Assembly (NCBI RefSeq): GCF_901709675.1
Contig: NC_051090.1
Coordinates: 8,139,842-8,203,841 of the forward strand
Direction of reading: 5' to 3'
DNA: 64,000 nt
Origin: Syngnathus acus
Lineage: Eukaryota; Chordata; Actinopteri; Syngnathiformes; Syngnathidae
The notes below the pieces were generated by a model. The model saw only the letters and a list, made by a program, of their open reading frames with translations. It was not told where the DNA came from and did no database searches. Every line of letters starts with the position of its first letter. Within the stretch, counting starts at the first letter, position 1. This document shows positions 48,255 through 58,764 of the stretch, in pieces. A program made the translations under genes and the position numbers.

Positions 48255-51230
48255 CTACCGACTAGCCCAGATGATCGTGATGGTGATGATGCTGACAGAT
48301 ATGAAGAGGAGGTAGATGCCAAACAGCAGGCGGTCAATGATAAAACCCACCTGGATCCACTCCTTTGAGCTCTGGCTGCTCCCCAGCTGCTCCTCCACCT
48401 GCAGGCGGAGGACCTTCAGGTCTCCACGAAGGCTCCTGAGCTCCTGCAGGGCCCTGTCCTCCACTGCTTGTCCTTTCTCCCCATGAGAGGGGTCACCACA
48501 TCCGTGTTGTGTGGACACACTGTTTCCTCTTGTGTCTGTTTGTTAAGAGAGATTCAATAAATGCATCAGAAAAGTTCCAGGATCGGTGTCACAAAAGAAA
48601 TTGGTATCAGGGCCAGGTTCATGCGGGGGGATTATGTTGAAGAGAAAAACGTGTTGTCTGTATACCTGAATCTTTTACTTCTTCCCAAGGTAGACCTACA
48701 AGACGACCCAGTAATTGTAGAACCAGCACGCGGATCCAGCGAGGTACGGGAGTGACATTTTTGGAGCTGAGCAGCAGGTTGGTGATGAGAATTGTCTCCA
48801 GGAGACTGCCCACCATGAGAGCCAGACACAGCGAAAAGAACACATCTGGCATGGAAGACAGGAGGTATGTAAATCACGCACACATTCACTTCTAGATTGG
48901 GTGCTCAGGAATCAAAGACAAAATTGTAACTCCAGTAAAGAAACTTATACAAATTGTTTCTTGTGGTTACCTGTGCTTGCTTCCCATTTGAATTTTGACA
49001 ATATGAAAATCCGTACGTGTTTGCCCACACTGTTTATGGATCATGCAAATGATCAATGCTGCCAATGTAGCGCTTCGCCACACTTACTGCACCTCAGGAA
49101 TTTGTTTATAAAATCATTGCGTGCGTGTGCTATTTCTGATGCAGTCTCACAGACTATTTGGTAATTGTGGCGGCGAGATCTCTGAACGTGGACGTGCATT
49201 AATTTGGCCAGTTCGAAATTACAAACTCATGACGGACGTTTATCTAGCCAATCCACTTTTCCTCATTAGGGTCACGGGTGAACTGGATGATATTGAGTGA
49301 GCGGTGCGTTACATCATGGAATGCTTGCAATAATAATAATAATAATAATAGTAATTCTAAAGACCTTTGACCAGACCTTGTTTTAATAATGAAAAGCACT
49401 ATGTTGTGTAAAAACATAATGATCAATACAGAATGGCAAATCCCATGTTGTACACCAGATATGACAGAGACACAATGAACCACTATATAGGTCTTCACTG
49501 TATACATAAAGAATCATGAGTATGGCACTTACTGATGAGGGGGATGCCGTTTCCCGTGATAGGCAACAGATCATTCATGATGAGCAGGAAGACTGTGTAG
49601 CCCAGGATAAGCGTCATCTTGAAGGACGAGCGATCTACATTTTGCGGCGGTAGTAGGAAGCTAAAAAGGTCCACGGTGAGAAGGAAACCGCTCGGGATCA
49701 GCAGGGTCACCACGTACTGCGTGGACTTGCGTCGCAGTTGGATCTAGCAAAAGAAATGCTTTCTGAGGACTGGAATGTTGTAAGTATTGTTTTATTCAGA
49801 TTTGGTCGGACATACGTAAAAGTGAAGCTCATCCAAGTAGGCGTTTTGATGATCGTGCTCTACGGCAGTGATGTTCAGCAGCTCCCATTCTCCTAAAGTG
49901 GTCATCACTTTCTTGGATATTGCTGTGATGGTATCGTCAGGCATCGATAGGGACAACTTCATGATACTTGCTGAACCAAAGAATTTTGTTGTGAACATCT
50001 TGCATTACATGATAGAAGTTACGTAATTTTTTTAAAAATGCATGTGTCAAACAATCAACTGTAATCATAAATAGGGTGTCATCGATAAAAGGTCAAAGTC
50101 TGCTTTATTGTAAATTTCTCCACATGTCAAGACACACAAAGAGGTGAATCTTGTTTGGAGTTTTAACCCAAGCGAAATCCGTTACCCATGTTTACGAAGG
50201 ACCCGTAGGTAAGACTGCAGTTCTGTATGTCAAAGGGGAAAGTGTAGATGTCGAGGTTACACGAACTGACAACTCGGGCTGGTTTTGCGTCAAGCATTTT
50301 TCCATCGCTGTACAGATGTACATAAGGAACAATTGGAGCTTTGTCTTGATCCATACTGCGACACACAGATACACATTTGATGTATAAAATTAGGTTTGAG
50401 AAACAATTCGATTTGGAAATTCAAAATAACATATTTCAAAACAACATGTATGTTTACTGATGTACAGAACTGGCTGTGAATCTAAGAACAAGACAAGATT
50501 AGGTTTTGAAACTCACAATTCACGGATGACAAGATCTGGAACCCAAAAGTTTTCTCTGGGAAGAGTAATCTTGTCGGTGCCACACTGGTCTGGATCCCAA
50601 GTGACAAACTCATTCTGCCAAGACTGACTCAACGTGGACATGAATGCAAAAGGAACAATCAAGTCATTGCATTTCCATCATAAAACAACAAATGATGCAT
50701 TACTTACAAATTTTTGCCAAAGAAAGGTCGTCAGGAGTTGAGCCTTCTCATTCTGAAGAACAAAATTCATATTTTCAAAACAGTCACTCTTATATACACA
50801 ATAATGACATTAAAGTAGGGATAGTTGGATTTCGACTGAGTTGAACTTACCACTCCTAATATTGCATAGAGAAGGAAATGTAAGCTGACGTTGGTAGGGG
50901 TTGTCATGTTTGTGACTGGCCGAATGGCGCCCATCTGAAAAATGGGCTTCAGGGCCTCCAGCAATGCCAGTTGGTTTGGTTCAGAGCAGTTGACCTTGAT
51001 GGCGATGCATTGAGCTGATGGTCACAAAAAAACGGGTCTTTTTTTTCTGGTTTTCGGGGAAATTCAATTCACATTTGGCACACCACGCAGACAATCACTT
51101 ATGTTCACTAGCGTTCCACTACGACTGTAGATCTTCCTTATCTGTGCTGTTGTTTTGAGTGCTTGCAAATAAACATACCTGGAATAAAAATCAGCAGCAG
51201 AATCAGCATGGCCATCGCTGTCTTTCTCAT
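48255..51230 (-). CDS. 5-HT3 receptor-like Cys-loop channel subunit, tandem copy 3
   Basis: Minus-strand coding exons: 51230-51179, 51014-50851, 50752-50708, 50623-50517, 50355-50186, 49970-49816, 49743-49533, 48845-48666 and 48535-48255 (1365 nt, 454 aa). Signal peptide [17 protein letters not shown]; an acceptor-like CAG lies nine bases before this ATG, so an upstream non-coding exon is likely. The Cys-loop is [15 protein letters not shown], followed by GEWEL, M1-M3 with [19 protein letters not shown], and M4 ending IIWASR. Exon 4 was started at SWQNEF because this restores the W..W loop-D spacing of the family. Loop D is FLWQKF, the loop-A Glu is kept (REF), the loop-B Trp is Phe (GSFVNM) as in human HTR3C, and the MA helix reads [10 protein letters not shown]. 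It should form or join a cation-selective pentamer; serotonin as agonist is inferred from family only. Confidence 0.88.
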
Positions 51231-52229
51231 GTGTACCTGTTGAGAATTGCTAGTACAGTATTCCATTATCACATCATTAATATATACGTAGCTGTCAATT
51301 CTAACAGGATAAAAATAACGTACCTATCAGTCTCTTGATGACTTGAGTGCTCCTTATTGGCCTGCTTATGCACACAGCGCTGTATATATATATAGTGGCA
51401 CGAGCAATAGAAGCAAGAAGACATGCAAATAATGGTGGTTAAAGCAAAAGTTCTGCGTGACAAGGCAGCCGCTTTCTTCATACATAAATGAAAAACCAAA
51501 ACAAACCACAGCACGAGCTCATATTCATATGTGTGCAACATCAGTGTCACACCTGCTGGTCACAAACAAATAAGTGTTGATGCCCGGTGAACGAGAGGCA
51601 TGCTCTCCTATGGTCACACATCACCACCAAGCTTTTTTTTTTTTTTCCCCTCTCACCACATTATTTTTTAAATAAGGCTGTGTAACAAATGGAGATGATC
51701 ACAAAACAAAATACATAAAAAAAAGTAATTGTAATTCGGAAAGCAGTTAATGTTTACTGTATATACACTACAAGATTGCTTGCAGTACAGACACCGTATT
51801 GTGCACTAACAAACATTTAACACAGTGTCCTTCAATATTTCTTTTTATTCCATTCTATTCTGAAAAATACATCAAGTACTTAACAGCCTAAATTGAATAA
51901 AATATTCAAGACCATGATGACCACGACACTAGAGTGTAGAGCTGCCCTGCAGTAGGCCTGCAGTTTTAAATAATGAGCAATTCAACAGTGAAATGTTGAA
52001 CATATTGTTTACACTCAGGGCGTTTTGATTATCACAGCATTTTTCAGAAGCTCAGCCTGCAGTCGCTTTAATCAAATATTGCACATTAAGAGTTATGAAC
52101 GTTGTTTCGTTTGTCTAATAAGAGAGTGCTAATAATGCTGAATGTAGCTAAAGCATAATTATAAAAACTATAATTATAGCATAACTTCGTATCTCCGAAG
52201 TGGATTTATCTTGATTGTTTTATGTATTA

Positions 52230-52526
52230 CACTACCGTTCAAAAGTTTGGGGTCACAAAATTGTTTGGGTGACCCCAAACTTTTGAACGGTAGTGTATAT
52301 ATTTATCTAGATAATTATTTATAGATTATATATATAATCTTCTGTGTAAAAAATCTTATAATATATATGTATACTTATATTCATAGATTATATATAATCT
52401 TATACAAATATAAAATATAATTTATAATATTTAATTCATAATATTTTATTATAATATTTACACTACCGCTCAAAAGTCTGGGGTCACCCAAACAATTTTG
52501 TGACCCCAAACTTTTGAACGGTAGTG
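52230..52526. mobile_element. palindromic MITE, copy 2 (upstream of 5-HT3-like copy 3)
   Basis: 297 bp flanked by TA, same architecture and orientation as 47575-47869: hairpin ends at 52230-52295 and 52461-52526 and an AT-rich core. By eye it differs from copy 1 by a handful of substitutions and short indels, so both are young or have been homogenised. Confidence 0.9.
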
Positions 52527-52940
52527 TATATTTAACCACTTGCACGATTCTTAATGCATATCGTCAACTTGCCCAAAAATATTTAAAATGAACAATTCTG
52601 ATGACCAAATTGAAAAACTATTCTAACTGAAAAAAGAATTATATGTATGATGTAAAAACTAGATGTGCAGTAGAGTTCAAAGGTCAACGACAGAATCTCT
52701 TATTGTACCTAATTGTTTGTGCTATCTGCGAAAGCCTTTCAAGGTTGAAGTCACCAATTTGTGATTCATAGTGCATTTGGTAAGATTGAAAAGATTGGAG
52801 AAGGGTGGAGGGGGGTGACCTTCTATGAACTAGGAACCTTGAAGCAAATGGTCGTCGTTTACATTCTCCTTCAGTCTGCACGCTCATCTAACATTTGGAC
52901 GCGACATTCATCTTTTCTGACTTCCAGTTACTGTCTACAG

Positions 52941-53255
52941 CACAGGTGTCAAACTCAAGGCCCGGGGGCCAGGTACGGCCCGCCACATCATTTTATGTGG
53001 CCCGCGAAGACAAATTCGTGTGTCATTACTAGAATTGTAAATTGTCTTCACTTTTAATATCTTTTTTTTTTAAATATTTGACCAGTTTTTACTCGTCTGA
53101 TTTGAAAACGGATTATTTGTCAGTTTGTTTTGTAGCTTTTACTGGATATAATATGAGGTGCTCATACATTTATTTGGGTTGACAGTCATCATGGCCCTCC
53201 TAAAGAAGCTATGACTACAATGCGGCCCGCGAAAAAAATGAGTTTGACACCCCTG
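52941..53255. mobile_element. non-autonomous hAT-type element with intact 8-bp target duplication
   Basis: The 315-bp element has 17-bp terminal inverted repeats (left cacaggtgtcaaactca; right complement caggggtgtcaaactca, two mismatches). It is bordered by the 8-bp direct repeat gtctacag at 52933-52940 and 53256-53263, the target size of hAT transposons. Subterminal 'ggcccg..ggccc' blocks occur at both ends. There is no coding capacity. It lies about 470 bp upstream of the dynlt2b ATG. Confidence 0.9.
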
Positions 53256-53727
53256 GTCTACAGTATGGGAAGAGATTTTTCAAGCATTTGGAAAGAAGCC
53301 TCTGACCTGTGGCGATTTACATTGCCCCTTAATTCTATCGGCTTCTGTCACCATAATTAAAAGTCACATCCTTGAAATAATCTTATGATTCGTTTTGTGT
53401 GTATTCTTTTGTTTCACACAAATTGTGTGTTTATTTTCCAAAAGTTTAATATGATCATTTATATTTTACTAATGCGTTATTGTAGATGAGAGATGGATTG
53501 CGGGGTATTTCGATCTACTGACACGTTTAGGTTACGACGTCGTAGTAGGAACGGAGCTCCGCCGGAAACAGAGGAATTTCTTTTATTTTGAAAATACATG
53601 TCTGTCACTCAGTTGTGAATGAATAACTTCCGGAGGTCGCTGCTCAAACACTGCAAAGCACGAGTGAAGAATTGCATGATTTTCTTTCATGGAATTCCTT
53701 GTTGACTTATAATACGACTGATATGTG

Positions 53728-54719
53728 ATGGAAGGCTCGGATTCATACCTCATACGGCCCAACTATCAGCACAAGTGAGTTATTTTCAAGCTAAGTCACT
53801 ATCTTGTGACGTGAGCTTGCAACTATAGCTTCACCGACGCTCGTGTTACCTAGCGACCGTAAACCCCCCCCCCCCCCCCCATGCTTTTAATATACGAATG
53901 GGTATGATCATTGTGAAAAACTAAAAGCCCTGTCAGCGGAAACTTAAGGCTAAAATAGTCGGGGTTTGACACAAAAGTAGTAGTTTCATTTGAACTACTC
54001 TCCTAGAGAGATTGATTGTATGTTGCGTTAGACAGAGTCCATTATTTGTATTCTTTTGTGGCCTTTCTGTAACAATCTAGATTCAAGTCTGCAGTTGTGA
54101 AGGAGTGTATTCGTGAAACAGTGAAGGCACGCCTGTTTGAAGTACAATTTGACCCAGATGAGGTCGCAGAGCTTACCCGCTCGGTGGCTGACTGTGTGAA
54201 GGATAAAGTGAAGAGTGAGTGATGCACGTCTGCTACACAAACACACACGCATGCTTCTAAACCAAACAGTTGTGGAAAGAATCCGTGATCAATCATTACA
54301 ATAATCAAAATCAGTATAATTAAATGTTTGCATTATTACTAATCATTGTGTGTGGTTTTTTTTCTGTCTTCCAACACAGATTTAGGATTTGACAGGTACA
54401 AACTTGTTGTGCAGGTGACCATCGGAGAACAGCGTGGACAAGGAGTCAAGTGAGTGACGTACTGATTCAAATTATTATTTTGAAAGCGTTCTATAAAACT
54501 TGTCGGATTTGACAGGATGTCGTCAAGATGTTTATGGGATGCTGATACGGACAACTACGCAGAAGATATTTTTATGAATGTAAGAATTTTTATTCGTTAT
54601 AGTCTGCTTTTTTTGGATGGGGTGGCTTTGTATCGGTGCGTGTTTATTTCGGAATATTTTTGTCTTCACAGGAAAGCTTATTCTGTGCGGTGGTCGTGTT
54701 TGGAAGCTATTTCTACTAA
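53728..54719 (+). CDS. dynlt2b: dynein light chain Tctex-type 2B (Tctex1 domain-containing protein 2)
   Basis: Coding exons: 53728-53774, 54081-54214, 54380-54449, 54516-54579 and 54672-54719 (363 nt, 120 aa). Almost the whole protein is a Tctex1 domain. It opens YLIRPNYQHKF, has VVKECIRETV, then the family signature GFDRYKLVVQVTIGEQRGQG, SRCLWDADTDNY, and ends ESLFCAVVVFGSYFY. Human DYNLT2B/TCTEX1D2 shares IRPVFQ, GFDRYKMVVQV, GEQRGEG and FWDADTDNY at the same places but has about 20 more N-terminal residues. In the family this light chain joins cytoplasmic dynein-2 and inner-arm dynein complexes, and dynein-2 drives retrograde intraflagellar transport in cilia. All phases close. A poly-C run (53864-53880) lies in intron 1. 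The start lies just after a G+C-rich stretch (53530-53650) that probably holds the promoter. Confidence 0.93.
53864..53880. repeat. poly-C run
   Basis: Seventeen consecutive C residues in dynlt2b intron 1. Confidence 0.9.
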
Positions 54720-55260
54720 GAAGCCCAGTGTAAGTGTTTGAAGGAGAATGGCAGCCGCTGAGGTGCAAAATACAACAGAAATGACTCATCATCATTCCAT
54801 AAACACAATAATAATTAGACTAATGCGGGTGCATAGAATACTGTAAAGAAAGTTTTTAACCAGTACCCCAAAAGTAGTGCTTAGTTTCTGAAAGGTGGGT
54901 GACCCCTGCATAAAAGAACCATGTTGGTGCATGAATATACCTCAAACAATATCAATCCAAAGTGAGAAGTTTTACCTCTGCTCCAGCTCTTCATTGGATT
55001 TCATTCCATTGCGCTGTTGGATTCAAGTGTCTTGTTGAGTGTGTATTTCAGCACTTGTGAGGTTGTTGATACTGTCTTGCATCAAAATCAAGTCACAAGT
55101 CATTTCAAGTGTGAAATAGCAATTTATTTTCCGAGCGTCTCTGGTTGAAGAGGTCTTCTAAAATGGTCCCGACTTTTGTTTGGAAGCTGACATTGTCTTG
55201 TAGACCACTGGCCTCTTGTTTACGGACCTCATCTCAGTTTCAGCATGTATCATCCAAGTA

Positions 55261-55266
55261 AATAAA
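55261..55266 (+). terminator. dynlt2b: probable dynlt2b poly(A) signal
   Basis: AATAAA about 540 bp after the dynlt2b stop codon. No other plus-strand candidate gene lies nearby. Confidence 0.5.
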
Positions 55267-55289
55267 TCCATTTTATTAGTATATGTATT

Positions 55290-58200
55290 TTCCCATGTGT
55301 TTGTACGCATTCAGCTAGAGAGATGCTCTAGTGTTATTGTGCCATGAAACTCACTGATTGATGACTTTTTGAATGCAATCCATAAACTGCCAGTGTTAGT
55401 TTGCATCTTTTGAGGCAATGGGAGAGCAATTGACTTGACATAAAAAATAGGTATGCAATGTAACCAAGGACTCTTATATTGAACATTTATAAAAAGTTTC
55501 ACTTCTTTGTTTTGTTGGTTAAAATGTTTGCCACAAAAACTCAAGAGCTAAGTTTTATGAAATACAAGTTAGGTTTCCTATTTTCAACAGCCTCACATGT
55601 AAGATAACAAAGTGATACCGAATCATGGAACAGCCCTATTAAATAAATAATAGTTTTGTCTAAGAAATAAACTTGCTGTTTAAATCCGATTTTCAGTGAA
55701 ACGAAAACATGGGAGCAGCAGTGATAATTGGGAATTATGATAAAATGGTGATGCCTGCAAATTACCCAGTGAACTGCTACACCGCTGATGACTTCTAACA
55801 AGTCAGAAGTAAACAATTGAGTAAACATGCTCAGGTATATTAATTACTGAAATGACATAAATCTGATTTCATAAACAATTGTTTTGAGTACATCAGGTAC
55901 AAATATACCTCATGTATTATTTTAACATTTATTTATATCAAGGAGTCATAGCTAAATGTGTTCACATTTGTAATCTCTAGCACTTTCTTGCAAGTGGGAA
56001 TGCCTTTTCATAGCGCTGCCAACACTGTTGCGTCATATGAATAAAACATTTTAAACAGTACAATGCAGAAAGATGCAATAGAAATTTACAAAATTGTGAC
56101 CTGTTGACAGATTTCAATGGGACAAGTGTACCACTTCTATATTAGTAAACGTTTACTGTGCCCTCAAAATAGCAGAGCACGTGGCAACCAAAAGTGAATA
56201 CAACATAAAATGTCCAAATTGGGCCCTAAATTGAATTTTTTTGGGTCACAATTCCTTTCCAGCATAGCCCAAACCCTCTTGACAATGGAGTTCGCCAGAA
56301 TGTCATAAGGTTGCAATTGAAATCCTCAATCCCAGATAGGTGGAAAAAAAAGGATGGGCATCAGTCTTGGTTAAGCAATTGATGATTAATGCTTTTAATC
56401 TCAGAGATTCACGAGTTCTTCCAGAAGGCTCCGACTGAAGCCTCTCCTCGAACGGGCTCTGTTGTGCTTGTGCATTGATGGGAACAGATTTTCCGCTCCT
56501 TATATCAGAGCAATGCATTGATCACCAGCAGTTGTTCCCGAGAGTGGTTCTCATTTCATATGTCAAGCTGCCTCGAGAATTTCTGAATTGCTGAAATATT
56601 TTCGTCAATTGGTTGAAGGGCTTCGAGGATCTGTCAGCATATAACTCATCACTTTCATTGAGAACACTTGAAAGCGCTTTGGGAGGCGATAAATTGTCAA
56701 AAGTTATCCCAGCTGACTTTGAGGCGAGAGGCGGGGTACACCCAGACTTGAACATGTAATTGGATCTCACTTAAATAGAATATCATGGAAAACTTGTTTT
56801 AGTAGTACAAATCGAAAATTACATTTTAAGGACATTGTAAACATAGTGAAATATTCAGTCTTTATTAATTCTGCCATTCAGCCAATAAAATCTATTTTAG
56901 TATATTTAGCATTTTGTGAAACAGTTAGAAATATTCTACTATTTTAGTGTCTTGAGCCAATAGTCTTATTATTTAATAATATTTCATCAACTATTTTAGT
57001 GCCTTGCGCGAATCACTTTATTATTTAATAATATTTCATCAACTAATCATCATTAATGTATATTCCATCCACATTATTTGTCATGATTAATCATTAATAT
57101 ATATTTCATCCACATCCATTTAATAGCATCACTAACTCGTAAACCTCGCTTTTGAAATGCCCCTTACGTATGTCCTCCCATATCAGCCTTATCTCTGAGA
57201 AGCCCCCCCCCCAGGCATCATTCTTAACGTCCACATCTGCTCTATGACTTTCAACCCTCATCGGTCATCACCCAACTTTCATCTGCTAACGTATTAAATT
57301 TCCATTATCAGCCCTTCTCACTGTCATTATCAGTAAGCAGTGTGTTTATATGCATCATTTATGACCAGTCCCCTACTCAGATTGGGTTCCAGTCATTTGT
57401 ATCTGAAATTGAAGCTGCAATTGAGTTCGCTTTCACACAACGGCATGACTAAAATTTAAATGTAAAATGTTGAAATTAACATAAAATTAAAATATTCCAG
57501 CCATGGGAAAAAAATATGAGACTGCCATCTATTGCTGTAAGAACTATGACATGACTTTGCTATTATCAATGAAACTTTTATATTATGTCTTGGTTTGTTT
57601 TAAATTAAACTTTTCATGATCTGATTTTGTTTGTTCAAACCAATGTACCATGTTGATGGTAAAAAACGAAATCTTACCAGTTTGATGATTTATTTTTGGA
57701 ATGTACAATGAATCAAATCATGAAAGGTGATCAAATTACTCGATGACCCGATGAGAACTGTCACAACACTGGAGCCGTATGCAGCTAGCCATGCCTCAAA
57801 AAAACACCTTTATATCCCTTGACATGAAGCATAGAGACTTTTCCAATTCTTTTTAAATTTTACTGCTAAACCAAGTTAAAGAACTGGACAAGAAACAATT
57901 ATAGTTTAATGAGTATGAGTCATGCCTTTTGTCTCTCCTGTCTCTGATAAATTCATTTTGGTCATGCCATGCAAAGTTAAGAAATAATCATCAAAAACTA
58001 AAATAAAGCCACAAGATGGGGCCAGAGAGGGAGGATTACTCCCCAAAAGCATTTTAATAATCATCAAAACAATTGCCAAACTTAGGTGAGCATATTTTCC
58101 TTCATGGCAGAAAAGCACCTCTTTATTTTTGCTGGTTTTTAGCAACACACAATATTGAAATTTTTAAACAGTTGATATTCGTAAGATATTCACGGTTACA

Positions 58201-58660
58201 TCCACAACAGCACAAAAACAATATATTTTGCTCCGGTTTCAACGAGTTCACATTAAAGCCACTGTAAGCAGTATAGAACAGGACAGGTCAATGCAAAACC
58301 TTGTGAAATAGTTTGCAGTAAAGATATAAACAAAAAATAAATAAAATAAATTTGTGAATCTGCCGGTGCCAAACTGTGATAATGGCATGAGTGTGTCATT
58401 ATCGTTGTTGAGATTCACTATCACCAAACTAATAATATAGACCATTCTCACTATATCACAAGTTATATCAATATAATAGGGTGTTCATTTTATGCGGATA
58501 TCCACTATTTACATTTCGCCTTGTCACAAATACCGTGTCACACTGTACTTTTTGTGGATTTCAGACAGATAAATTAAGGACAAATACAAATACTCTTTAA
58601 CATAGACCATATAAAACTACAAGAATAAGACCAGCACAACAACAGTGAATAAAATGTATT
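55290..58660. other. intergenic region between convergent dynlt2b and nmur1
   Basis: AT-rich, only short open frames on either strand, none with a family match. A short tandem duplication of about 55 bp containing 'cttattatttaataatattt' is visible at about 56940-57055. A minus-strand AATAAA (tttatt, 58122-58127) could end nmur1 transcripts. Confidence 0.5.
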
Positions 58661-58764
58661 CTTCCTTTTAATTCTGTCCTTATAATTTGCCTTTCCTCGC
58701 CTGCTGTAGTAATTATACAATGGTATGGATAATGGATGGATAGTCTTGGACAGAAAACAGAAAA

